A stretch of DNA of 49,440 nucleotides from Verrucomicrobiota bacterium. GTDB taxonomy: Bacteria; Verrucomicrobiota; Verrucomicrobiia; Chthoniobacterales; UBA10450. The stretch lies in NCBI GenBank assembly GCA_003219005.1, contig QHPG01000177.1, positions 1 to 49,440 of the forward strand, read 5' to 3'. A model generated the notes under the pieces. The model was not told the origin of the DNA and made no database searches. It was given only the letters and a program-made list of their open reading frames with translations. A program made the position numbers and the translations under genes. Of the stretch, positions 1 to 8,090 are shown in pieces; position 1 is the stretch's first letter; every line of letters starts with the position of its first letter.

Positions 1-1
1 A

Positions 2-844
2 TCATGCAACCGTTTCTTTGAACACGGCGGCGATCTTGCTCTCCGGCAACGTGGTGATGCCATCGCGCGATACAATCTTGATGAGGGGATAAATCTTCCC
101 GCTGCGGTCCACGCCACCCGTCGACGTGTCGGATTCCGCAGCAGTATCCAGCGCCCTCAATGCGATCGATACGGCTTCGTCCTCGTTCAATTGTTGCAAT
201 GGCTTCGCACTCCAGGTGTTTTCGTAATAAAGAATGCCGCGCACGGCGGGCGAGCCCGATCCTGTCGCCGCGTAATCGGCCGCTTCAAATTGCGCGCCCA
301 TCGCATCGTAAAAATAGAGACGCGCCTCGGGTTTTGGATGAGAATCGTAGGTCGCGAAAATCGGCACCACCACTCCCACGCCTTGCATAACGAAGCCGAA
401 ATTATCACGCAACAGTTTGGACAGAGCGCGCACTTTTCCGCCAACGCTCATTTCCTGCAGCTGAGTCCGCCGGAAGAATTGGAATGAATGTTCCAGCACG
501 CGCGCCATCTCCCACGCCGTTGCCGGTACGCCGGCAATTGCCATGATCGAATGCCGATCGATTTCCAAAACTTTATCTGCACGATCATAGACGACCGTGT
601 TGCCAGCGGTCGCACGGCGGTCGCCCGCCACGAGTACGCCACCGGAAAATTTGAAAGCCAGAATTGTGGTCGCCTCCGTCGGCTGCCACGTTTTTTGCTG
701 CCCCGGTACCACTTGGTAGGGCGCGACCGCCGGGCGCGCCGCTTCCATCGCCGGGCCCAGCAGGCCCTTGCTCTGCAGCAGCGCGGGGAAATCGCTCGCT
801 GCGCCAGAAAAATTCTGGTCAAACGCCACTGGGGAGCGCTCCAT
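2..844 (-). CDS. prcB: Proteasome subunit beta (bacterial 20S, N-terminal threonine protease precursor)
   Basis: TTILAFKFSGGVLVAGDRRATAGN with Thr at the mature N-terminus after a propeptide of about 58 aa, GDRR Asp and ADKV Lys. Start chosen at 844 (MERSPVAF...), overlapping the UBact stop; the 326-aa ORF-track start is too far upstream. The stop lies at the window edge. Confidence 0.92.
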   Translation of the reverse strand: MERSPVAFDQNFSGAASDFPALLQSKGLLGPAMEAARPAVAPYQVVPGQQKTWQPTEATTILAFKFSGGVLVAGDRRATAGNTVVYDRADKVLEIDRHSIMAIAGVPATAWEMARVLEHSFQFFRRTQLQEMSVGGKVRALSKLLRDNFGFVMQGVGVVVPIFATYDSHPKPEARLYFYDAMGAQFEAADYAATGSGSPAVRGILYYENTWSAKPLQQLNEDEAVSIALRALDTAAESDTSTGGVDRSGKIYPLIKIVSRDGITTLPESKIAAVFKETVA

Positions 845-1020
845 TACTGACCTGTGCGCTGGCGATAGCGCTTGGATTGGTTGGGATCGACCTTGCGCAT
901 TTTCTTTAACAGGTCCTTTGTGTCCGGCCGCGAAATATCTGGCGACCGCGGACCTCCACCATCGCCTTCTTTTGGTCCCCACGGAGCCGGCTCTGCCGGT
1001 TTTTGAATGCGCTCAGGCAT
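844..1020 (-). CDS. ubact: UBact-type ubiquitin-like protein modifier (Pup-like), 58 aa
   Basis: MPERIQKPAEPAPWGPKEGDGGGPRSPDISRPDTKDLLKKMRKVDPNQSKRYRQRTGQ: GDGGGP, SRPDT and C-terminal RYRQRTGQ as in the UBact family. Directly upstream of prcB, with TAATG stop/start overlap. Confidence 0.88.
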   Translation of the reverse strand: MPERIQKPAEPAPWGPKEGDGGGPRSPDISRPDTKDLLKKMRKVDPNQSKRYRQRTGQ

Positions 1021-1088
1021 AAAAAAATCTAAGAGCAAAATATTGGAAAGCAAGCCGGCTTCGCCGCGTTGAATCGTTGAAGCATCGT

Positions 1089-1178
1089 TGTCATTCTGAG
1101 CGGGGCGAAGAATCTCTGATTGTTCTTCCGGGCGTTGCGAAATGAAATCAGAGATGTTTCGCTTCGCTCAACATGATA
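1089..1178. repeat. Dispersed palindromic intergenic repeat, family A copy 1
   Basis: TGTCATTCTGAGCGGGGCGAAGAATCTCTGA ... AGAGATGTTTCGCTTCGCTCAACATGATA; inverted ends, same family as other copies in the window. Confidence 0.8.
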
Positions 1179-1264
1179 GGATGGCCGTTGTAACGAGTGA
1201 CGCATCACGAGCGCTTTGCGCGCGCTTGCCAGACAAATATGCCAGTGGCAAGGTTTTGGCTCGG

Positions 1265-1738
1265 ATGAAGCTCGCAGCTATTTTTTTTGCGATCCTGGTT
1301 TCGGCGCTTTGCGCTGCTTTTGCTCAGACCCCAGCGCCTGAGTCCGCAAAACCAGCTGACACCGCTCAGCTCGAAGCGCTGGCAAAAAAAATCGACGAGC
1401 AAAACGCCAAAATTGACGCGCTTTCCCAGGAAATCCTGAAACTGGAGCAACAAATCTCGCACATTCGTCCAGGAGTAATGATCGGAGAAAGTACGCCGGC
1501 GCCACCGATGCCTGGCGTTACAGTCGGGTCTCCATCACATCCCGCGGCAGCAGGTAACACGCACATCGTCGCACGGGGAGAGACGCTCACCTCCATTGCA
1601 AAAATGTACAAAGTGACCGTGGACGAACTGCAACAGGCAAATCACATCGAAGACGGCCGCAAGTTGCAGGCCGGCCAAACAATCGTGGTCCCGACGCCGT
1701 CGCCTGCCGCTGCCGGCTCCTCGACGCCAACACCCTGA
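1265..1738 (+). CDS. LysM domain secreted protein with N-terminal coiled-coil segment
   Basis: Signal peptide [21 protein letters not shown], a coiled-coil-like [30 protein letters not shown], and LysM motif [29 protein letters not shown]...[10 protein letters not shown]. Confidence 0.85.
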   Translation: MKLAAIFFAILVSALCAAFAQTPAPESAKPADTAQLEALAKKIDEQNAKIDALSQEILKLEQQISHIRPGVMIGESTPAPPMPGVTVGSPSHPAAAGNTHIVARGETLTSIAKMYKVTVDELQQANHIEDGRKLQAGQTIVVPTPSPAAAGSSTPTP

Positions 1739-2034
1739 CGCCAGCGCGAATCCAAGCTCGTTGGCAGTCAACCAGCAGCGTGGAGCGCCTTCGGGCCGCG
1801 ATGCGCCGATGTCGTTCACTTCAAGATTCAGTCACAAAAACTGAAGTCGTGGTCATCAAATCTCAAGATGGATTGACTCTGCTTCAGGATTGGACCACTC
1901 CATCTCACGTTTCCGGCGCTCAGTGTCACGCTGGAGTGACTGAACGTCGCTTTGCCGGAAGAAAAACGTACGTTGCAAAGATCAGATCTCGCGAATTATT
2001 TCAAAAGAGAGCCACTCAAACCGACCGCGTGAGC

Positions 2035-2268
2035 ATAGCTTTTACGCGGCGCCACAGCTTCGCCACGCATTTGCTTGAAAGCGGGCAGGACATTCGTACG
2101 GTGCAGGAGCTGCTCGGCCACAAGGACGTGTCCACCACCATGATTTACACCCACGTGCTAAATAAACTGGGCTTGGCCATTCGCAGCCCGCTTGATTCTC
2201 AACCAGGCCGCACGTGGCAGCCCGCAACTCCCGAGTTAGACGAAACTTTGTCGTCTAATTCTCGTTAG
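2035..2268 (+). pseudogene. intI: Integron integrase (IntI) C-terminal remnant, 5'-truncated
   Basis: [52 protein letters not shown]: tyrosine-recombinase box II ([24 protein letters not shown], catalytic Y) with the IntI-type C-terminal RSPLD. The upstream part of ORF 1780-2268 has no integrase similarity. Confidence 0.8.
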
Positions 2269-2270
2269 AT
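2236..2270 (+). other. attI-like cassette insertion region (palindrome plus GTTRRRY core)
   Basis: TTAGACGA-AACTTTG-TCGTCTAA perfect 8-bp inverted repeat at 2236-2258, then GTTAGAT (GTTRRRY) at 2264-2270 immediately before the first cassette ORF. Confidence 0.5.
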
Positions 2271-2706
2271 GACTGAGACCGAGTTCTTGTATCGAGCGCT
2301 TCGTCCCGAAGAGATCAGTCGCGGTGTCCTCGTCCCGAAGTCTTGCGGCCCGTTTGTTGCAGAACCTAGGCTGCCTCAGTTTCTGCCCTTCACTCTCGGC
2401 GAGAGGCCCGAACACGCAGTTCGAGCCCACCAGTGGAAAGGTCGTTATCCGACATCAGGAGTTTCTACCACGCCGCATCTAAAGCGTGCCGAGCACTACG
2501 CTCAGCGTCACCGAACGATTGCGAAGATATCCGTGGAACGCCTCGGCCAGTTTCAGGTTCAGACGTTCCGTGTTTCCAATTACGTTCATGCGTCGCAGAT
2601 CTGTGTGCCGGAAGACGATGAAGTTATTCTTGTTTGTTCAGATGCGGAGTGTTTTCCGAAAGACATTATCACGGACATCTTTGAGTTATCTAGCGCCGTC
2701 ATCTAA
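2269..2706 (+). CDS. Integron cassette ORF; possible R-S-E-type ADP-ribosyltransferase-fold protein
   Basis: Sits between an attI-like site and attC. Motifs: FLYRAL (R), TSGVSTTPH (S-T-T), VPEDDEVIL (E). Stop codon lies in the R'' box of attC. Confidence 0.55.
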   Translation: MTETEFLYRALRPEEISRGVLVPKSCGPFVAEPRLPQFLPFTLGERPEHAVRAHQWKGRYPTSGVSTTPHLKRAEHYAQRHRTIAKISVERLGQFQVQTFRVSNYVHASQICVPEDDEVILVCSDAECFPKDIITDIFELSSAVI

Positions 2707-2820
2707 CCATGCGATGGAGCCAACGCCGCCCGACTTGCTTATGATCTCGCTCGCAGTTCAACCCGTAGCTTGCAGCCTGCCGCGTCCTTGGCGGCGTGGT
2801 TCATCTTGGTCTCGTTAGGC
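2701..2820 (+). other. Integron attC recombination site (about 120 bp)
   Basis: R'' ATCTAAC (RYYYAAC) at 2701-2707 and R' GTTAGGC (GTTRRRY) at 2814-2820. Imperfect inverted arms GATGGAGCCAACGCCGCC / GGCGGCGTGGTTCATC. Confidence 0.82.
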
Positions 2821-2836
2821 CGACAGCGGAAATGCG

Positions 2837-3286
2837 ATGAAACGCACATGGACGATCATCGGCGTAAGCGACGTTCTGGGCAGCTTCAAATGGTACCAGT
2901 CGCTCTTTGGCCAACCCGAGACGCCTCCGGGGCATGACTACTTTGGTCAGATCCTGGATACGGATGGAACGGTCTTGCTCTGCCTCCACCAGTGGGGCGC
3001 GCACGAGCATCCGTCCTTGATGAGCCCAGACGAAGCGCCACCTGGCAACGGGCTGCTCTTGTTCTTCCGCGTCGACGATTTCGACATGGCACTGAAGAGG
3101 GCACGCGCTCTCGTCACCCGACTCGAAGAGGAGCCGCACGTGAACCCGAACACTCAAACAATGGAGTTCTCACTCCGGGATCTGGACGGATACTACGTCA
3201 CGATTAGTGCGCTCTCTGCGTCCCGGCCCGCGAGAAGACGGCCTAAGAAGCTGGACTCGAAAAATCATAAACAAAATCAATCCTAA
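2837..3286 (+). CDS. VOC (glyoxalase/bleomycin resistance-like) family protein, integron cassette gene
   Basis: VSDVLGSFKWYQSLFGQPE...LFFRVDDFDMALKRA...MEFSLRDLDGYYVTIS, typical VOC fold motifs. ATG about 22 nt after the attC crossover. Confidence 0.85.
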   Translation: MKRTWTIIGVSDVLGSFKWYQSLFGQPETPPGHDYFGQILDTDGTVLLCLHQWGAHEHPSLMSPDEAPPGNGLLLFFRVDDFDMALKRARALVTRLEEEPHVNPNTQTMEFSLRDLDGYYVTISALSASRPARRRPKKLDSKNHKQNQS

Positions 3287-3317
3287 TTCCGCTGCGGAAT
3301 CAGAGGCCAGAGTGCCG

Positions 3318-3695
3318 ATGGATCTTCGCAAAGCTCTCGCGGCTATACCGAACGCGAAGGCTCAGTGGTGCGATCTTACGCCGATCGCGCGCAGGGATTT
3401 CATTAGTTGGATAGAGTCAGCCAAACAACTGGAGACACGCAGACGCCGGATCGAGAGAGCCTGCTCAATGCTTGCGGCCGGAAAGCGACGCCCCTGCTGT
3501 TATTCAATAGTGTCACTGGATCTTCACGTGGCCCTCAAGGCTAGCCCGAAAGCGAAGGCTCAATGGAGCGATCTCACGTCGATCGAGCGCAGGGACCTTA
3601 TTAGTTGGATGGACTCAGCCAAAGAACCGGAGAAACATAAACGCCGGATCGAGAAAGCCTGCGCGATGCTTGCTACCGGAAAGCGATGCCCCTGA
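3318..3695 (+). CDS. YdeI/OmpD-associated (OmdA-type) protein with tandemly duplicated domain
   Basis: Two copies of ALxxxPxAKAQWxDLTxIxRRDxISWxxSAKxxExxxRRIExACxMLAxGKR, 66 aa apart. Confidence 0.75.
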   Translation: MDLRKALAAIPNAKAQWCDLTPIARRDFISWIESAKQLETRRRRIERACSMLAAGKRRPCCYSIVSLDLHVALKASPKAKAQWSDLTSIERRDLISWMDSAKEPEKHKRRIEKACAMLATGKRCP

Positions 3696-3839
3696 TTCCG
3701 GAATTTCTTCTCACCACGAAGTTTGCGAAGGACACGAAGGCCGGATCAAATCTGGAACCCAGGACCCCAGGCACTTGTCACTCGCCACTCGTCACACGTG
3801 ACTTGTCAGTTGCTGAGGGCGTGTTCAATGCCACGGCGG

Positions 3840-5672
3840 TTAGATCGATAGTTGCTCTTCAGTCTCCGGGATTTGTGCGGCTCCGATAGCTCTCTCTGGC
3901 TCTGTCTCCCGCAATGGCGAGGCCTCGAGCAAACTTTGCCGGCACAACTGTGCGTACTTGCCATCCAGCGCGACCAATTCATCATGCGCGCCGCGCTCGA
4001 TGATGCGGCCGTGATCCAGCACCAGAATTTGGTCCGCGTGCACAATTGTCGAAAGCCGATGCGCAATCACAATCGATGTCCGGTTCGCCATCAGGCGTTC
4101 CAAGGCCTCCTGAATCAGTCGTTCCGTCGCGGTATCCACGCTCGCAGTCGCTTCATCAAGGATCAAAATCGGCGGGTCCTTCAAGAGCGCCCGCGCAATC
4201 GAGAGCCGCTGTTTTTCGCCCACGCTCAATTTCACGCCGCGCTCGCCCACCACGCTTTCCAATCCGTCCGGCAAGCGTTCGATAAATTCTCGCGCGTTCG
4301 CCGCATCCACCGCACGCCATAGTTCCGCGTCGGTTGCGTCAGGCTTGCCCATCAAAAGATTTTCGCGAATTGATCCGTTGAAGAGGAAACTCTCCTGTGT
4401 GACTACGCCGGTCGCTTCGCGCAGCCCGCGCAACTCGTAATCGCGAATCGGTTTGCCATCGACATAAATCTGGCCGCTGGTGAATTCGTAAAAACGCACG
4501 AGCAGATTCACCAGTGTCGATTTTCCGGCGCCAGTCGCGCCGACCAGCGCAATGGTCGCGCCTGGTGGCGCATGAAACGAAACCCGCCTTAGCGCAGGCA
4601 ATCCTTCTGTGTAACTGAAGCTCACGTCGTCGTAGCGAATATCACCGAGAATGCGCGTGCTGTAGCCGGGATCGTTGATCCCGGCGCCGCGATCACCGAT
4701 CGCGGCTACAACTCCCGGCTCGGCTGGTTCATCGAGAATTTCAAAAACGCGTTCGCCCGCCGCGCGCCCGGCTTGGACAAGTTGATTGAGTTGATGCAGC
4801 CGGCTGACCGGATCGTAGAGAAACGCCGTCAACATTAGGAACGCAACCAGATCACCGATCTGCATCGTGCCGGTCAATGCTGCGTAACCGCCAAACCCGA
4901 GGATGAGCAGTGCGCCGATCGCTTCAAACATCGACATCGACGGCGAGTAAATGGCCCACACCCGCATCACCACGAGCGTGGCGCGCCGCAATTGGTCGCT
5001 TGCCCGATTGAAACGCGCGTGCTCTTCTCGCTCGCGCACGAAACTTTTGATCTGACGAATCCCGGCAAGATTATCGTGCAACAGCGCGTTGATGGCTGAT
5101 GAGGCCCGCCGCTGCAACCGATACCGCCGGTGCGCCGTGAGCGTGTAAGCCAGCGCGCCTCCGATGAGCAACGGAAACGGAACCAACGCAAGGATTGCCA
5201 GCTTCGCGTTCCAATAAAACATCACGGCCAGCACGATCACGATTTGCAATACCGCAACCACGCCCTGCTCGATTCCATCGATCAACACGCGCTCGACCGA
5301 GTTCACGTCCTCGATGACGCGCGTCATCAAATCGCCGGTGGCGCGATTGTCGAACCAGCGCAACGGCAGCAGTTGGATATGCGAATACAAATCGCTTCGC
5401 AGATCGAAAATAACTTTTTGCTCGAACATGTTGTTCAGAATGATCCGCAGTGAATTGAAAACGTGCTGAAGCAGAAATGCCACCGCGGCCAGCAAAATAA
5501 GCGGCAGCAATTTGTCAGGACGCTGCGCGCGCACCACGTCGTTGATGATCCATTTGGTAACGCTCGGAAAAACGATCACCATCAGCGTAGTCAGGATGGC
5601 GCAGCTTAGCGTCCCCGCAGCCATCCACGGATACCGCTTCAAATAACCAAACACGCGCCAGACCGTTTTCAT
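3840..5672 (-). CDS. ABC transporter, fused permease/ATP-binding (MsbA/lipid-exporter type)
   Basis: Six-TM domain plus ATPase: GATGAGKSTL (Walker A), LSVGEKQRLSIARALL (signature), ILILDEATASVD (Walker B). Confidence 0.93.
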   Translation of the reverse strand: MKTVWRVFGYLKRYPWMAAGTLSCAILTTLMVIVFPSVTKWIINDVVRAQRPDKLLPLILLAAVAFLLQHVFNSLRIILNNMFEQKVIFDLRSDLYSHIQLLPLRWFDNRATGDLMTRVIEDVNSVERVLIDGIEQGVVAVLQIVIVLAVMFYWNAKLAILALVPFPLLIGGALAYTLTAHRRYRLQRRASSAINALLHDNLAGIRQIKSFVREREEHARFNRASDQLRRATLVVMRVWAIYSPSMSMFEAIGALLILGFGGYAALTGTMQIGDLVAFLMLTAFLYDPVSRLHQLNQLVQAGRAAGERVFEILDEPAEPGVVAAIGDRGAGINDPGYSTRILGDIRYDDVSFSYTEGLPALRRVSFHAPPGATIALVGATGAGKSTLVNLLVRFYEFTSGQIYVDGKPIRDYELRGLREATGVVTQESFLFNGSIRENLLMGKPDATDAELWRAVDAANAREFIERLPDGLESVVGERGVKLSVGEKQRLSIARALLKDPPILILDEATASVDTATERLIQEALERLMANRTSIVIAHRLSTIVHADQILVLDHGRIIERGAHDELVALDGKYAQLCRQSLLEASPLRETEPERAIGAAQIPETEEQLSI

Positions 5673-5693
5673 TCAGGCTAAACGTTACCAGAG

Positions 5694-5816
5694 GCCCGCG
5701 AATCATGCGAATGCACGCGAATCCGGCTTTTTCGCTGGAGTTCCTCTTTCGCGTTAATTCGCTTGATTCGCGGGCATGTCTGTTTTCGCGACTCATTCGT
5801 GTCGATTCGCGGTCAC
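5694..5816. repeat. Intergenic repeat family C, copy 1
   Basis: GCCCGCGAATCA...CGCGTTAATTCGCTTGATTCGCGGG...ATTCGTGTCGATTCGCGGTCA; near copy at 6304-6432. Confidence 0.75.
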
Positions 5817-5867
5817 TTGTCACGCCGTAGCCTCGCGCAAAGGCGGATTCGTGGTTAAGATTCTCCG

Positions 5868-6248
5868 ATGACCAACGAGTCTCACTCTTTGTGCGACCAG
5901 ATTCACATCGAGCAGCTTGAGGTGTCCACGCGTATTGGAGTGCCCGAAAAAGAGCGGGCCAATCCACAGCGATTAACCGTGACCATTTCCTTTTGGCCGT
6001 ATCGGCAGACGTGCGATCTGGCGGACAAGATCGACCAGGCCGTTAATTATTCAGCCGTAGCTGAGGAGACGAAAAATTTTGTGCGCGATCAATCGGTCAA
6101 GCTCATCGAAACATTGGCGGATCGGCTCGCAACGCACCTGCTGAAGACTTTTCCGATCCAGAAAGTCGTTGTCGAACTCCGGAAGTTTGTCCTCGAGGAC
6201 GCGAAATATGTTTCCGCAACGGTAACACGAAGTGCGTCCGTGGGTTGA
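5868..6248 (+). CDS. folB: Dihydroneopterin aldolase
   Basis: DQIHIEQLEVSTRIGVPEKERANPQRLTVTISF...NYSAVAEETKNFV...LIETLADRLATHLL, FolB family motifs. Confidence 0.9.
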   Translation: MTNESHSLCDQIHIEQLEVSTRIGVPEKERANPQRLTVTISFWPYRQTCDLADKIDQAVNYSAVAEETKNFVRDQSVKLIETLADRLATHLLKTFPIQKVVVELRKFVLEDAKYVSATVTRSASVG

Positions 6249-6303
6249 AAGCCACAATGACGAAGCACGAATGTCGAATGAGGAGGGAATGAAAAAGAAA
6301 GAA

Positions 6304-6432
6304 GCCCGCGAATCACACTGATGTACGCGAGAGAAATCCAGGCAAAGGCAAGTTATTCGCGTTAATTAGCGTCATTCGCGGGTAGACCTTTTTCTCTTTT
6401 GTTGGTGTTAATTCGTGTCGATTCGCCGTCAT
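6304..6432. repeat. Intergenic repeat family C, copy 2
   Basis: GCCCGCGAATCACAC...CGCGTTAATTAGCGTCATTCGCGGG...ATTCGTGTCGATTCGCCGTCA, same orientation as copy 1. Confidence 0.75.
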
Positions 6433-6473
6433 CTAAGAATGTTGCGGCGCAGATCAAATGCTGGCGCGCCAAG

Positions 6474-6509
6474 TTGTAGAGGCGCTCGCCGTGGCGAGCG
6501 CCTCTACAA
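6474..6509. repeat. Perfect palindromic hairpin, repeat family B copy 1
   Basis: TTGTAGAGGCGCTCGCC-GT-GGCGAGCGCCTCTACAA: 17-bp perfect arms, 2-nt loop. Confidence 0.9.
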
Positions 6510-6512
6510 TGT

Positions 6513-7139
6513 TTGCCGCTGAGGACAGCGGCCACTACAGTCCCCAGCGTGAATCACACCGGCTGGCAAAGTGTCTCGAGCGAGCGCCATTTTGCCAACG
6601 CGCATCTGGAAGTTGTGACCGATCATGTGCAAACACCTGCGCGCCCGGAACCGCGCGCTTGGACAATCGTGCATCGCAAAGCGGCCGTCGTAGTCGCGCC
6701 GATGACGCGCGACGGCAAAATCGTTCTGATTCACCAGGAACGAATCCCGATCCGCCAGTCAATTTGGGAGATGCCATCGGGTCAGATCGACGATCACGCT
6801 GCTGACCATGAGAAAATTAAGAACGTAGCCTTGCGCGAAGTTCGAGAAGAAACCGGTTACAAGCTCGCCCAAGACGGCAGGCTTATTCCGTTAGGACATT
6901 ATTTCTCTTCACCCGGATTTACCGATGAGCGTGGCTATTTCTTCCTGGCGTGTCCGGTTCAGCCGTGCAAAGAAGGCCCGGCGAGAGATGAAGGCGAATC
7001 GATTCTCGATTGCCGCGAATTTACTGTGGAAGAGATTCGCCGGATGATCGCCGAAAACGAAATTCGCGACGCCAATACGCTAGGCATGTTTGCTCGGCTG
7101 AGCGTAAGCGGACTCCTTCCGGTCGAGGTTCACCAATGA
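6513..7139 (+). CDS. NUDIX hydrolase (ADP-ribose pyrophosphatase-like)
   Basis: Nudix box region WEMPSGQID...NVALREVREETGYKL. Start codon uncertain (TTG at 6513). Confidence 0.85.
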   Translation: MPLRTAATTVPSVNHTGWQSVSSERHFANAHLEVVTDHVQTPARPEPRAWTIVHRKAAVVVAPMTRDGKIVLIHQERIPIRQSIWEMPSGQIDDHAADHEKIKNVALREVREETGYKLAQDGRLIPLGHYFSSPGFTDERGYFFLACPVQPCKEGPARDEGESILDCREFTVEEIRRMIAENEIRDANTLGMFARLSVSGLLPVEVHQ

Positions 7140-7246
7140 TTTATGATTCTGCTGCTTTGAAAGCAAGAGTCGGCGGTGAGCCGTTTCAACGGCTTTCGAC
7201 CAAGCTAAAAACCATTGAGACGGTTTGGCGATGTTCCATCTGGCTG

Positions 7247-7266
7247 CACCTGGCTCAAGCCAGGTG
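7247..7266. repeat. Inverted repeat within intergenic REP-like region
   Basis: CACCTGGCT-CA-AGCCAGGTG perfect 9-bp arms in the intergenic region upstream of tatC. Confidence 0.6.
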
Positions 7267-7307
7267 TTAATGATAGTCATTGGAGCATTTCGCAAAAAAA
7301 TCACCCA

Positions 7308-8090
7308 ATGGCCTTACGGGATATTTTTAAATTTCGCGATCCGCCGGAGAGCGAAACTTCCAAGCCGTTTCTCGAGCACTTGGAGGACTTGCGATGGACC
7401 ATTGTGAAGGTGGCGATCACGCTCGGGGTCGCGATGATCGTCTGCTTCGCGTTTCGTGCGGCCCTTGTGCGGATCTTGCAGGCGCCGCTGCGAGATGTTG
7501 GTTCGCAAATTGGAACGCTTAAGGCGCTCGGCATCACCGATTCGATCGTGATTTCATTTCATCTGGCGTTTTACGCCGGCATTGTTCTTTCCTTTCCGCT
7601 GCTGTTGTATTTCCTGGCAGAATTTGTTTTGCCTGCGCTCACCGCCGTGGAGAAACGCTTTTTATTTCCAGCCATTGCCGTCAGTTTTGCGCTGTTCCTT
7701 CTGGGCGTGATGGTTTGCTATTTTTGGTTGCTGCCCAAAACGATCCTCTTTTTCTTTCGTGACACCGAGTCGCTCGGTTGGGCGCCAACATGGACGGTGC
7801 AACAGTATTATTCTTTCGTGACGCGGTTTACAATCGGCTTTGGTCTGGCGTTCGAGCTGCCAGTAGTCGTCCTGGCGCTGGTTCGATTTGGATTGATCAC
7901 TTACAGATTCATGGCGCGCACCCGGCCGTATGCCTTCGTCCTCATCTTTATCCTGGCGACCATCATCACACCCACTCCGGACATCTTGACATTGGTCGCA
8001 CTGGCGCTGCCAATGTGCCTGCTTTACGAAAGCTGCATCTGGATTGCATGGCTCATGGAGCGTCGCCGCCTAAAACGGATTGCCGGCTAA
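7308..8090 (+). CDS. tatC: Sec-independent protein translocase TatC
   Basis: FLEHLEDLRWTIVKVAITLG, FGLAFELPVVVLALVRFGLIT, ILATIITPTPDILTLVALALPMCLLYE. Confidence 0.95.
   Translation: MALRDIFKFRDPPESETSKPFLEHLEDLRWTIVKVAITLGVAMIVCFAFRAALVRILQAPLRDVGSQIGTLKALGITDSIVISFHLAFYAGIVLSFPLLLYFLAEFVLPALTAVEKRFLFPAIAVSFALFLLGVMVCYFWLLPKTILFFFRDTESLGWAPTWTVQQYYSFVTRFTIGFGLAFELPVVVLALVRFGLITYRFMARTRPYAFVLIFILATIITPTPDILTLVALALPMCLLYESCIWIAWLMERRRLKRIAG

Noticed and set aside
2-982. 326-aa version of the proteasome beta ORF from the ORF track
   Set aside because: The extra N-terminus overlaps the better supported UBact gene in another frame; the start at 844 gives a TAATG overlap and a normal propeptide.
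3286-3318. Second attC site after the VOC cassette
   Set aside because: Only a short ATTCCGC-T-GCGGAAT palindrome is present; no GTTRRRY/RYYYAAC box pair was found.
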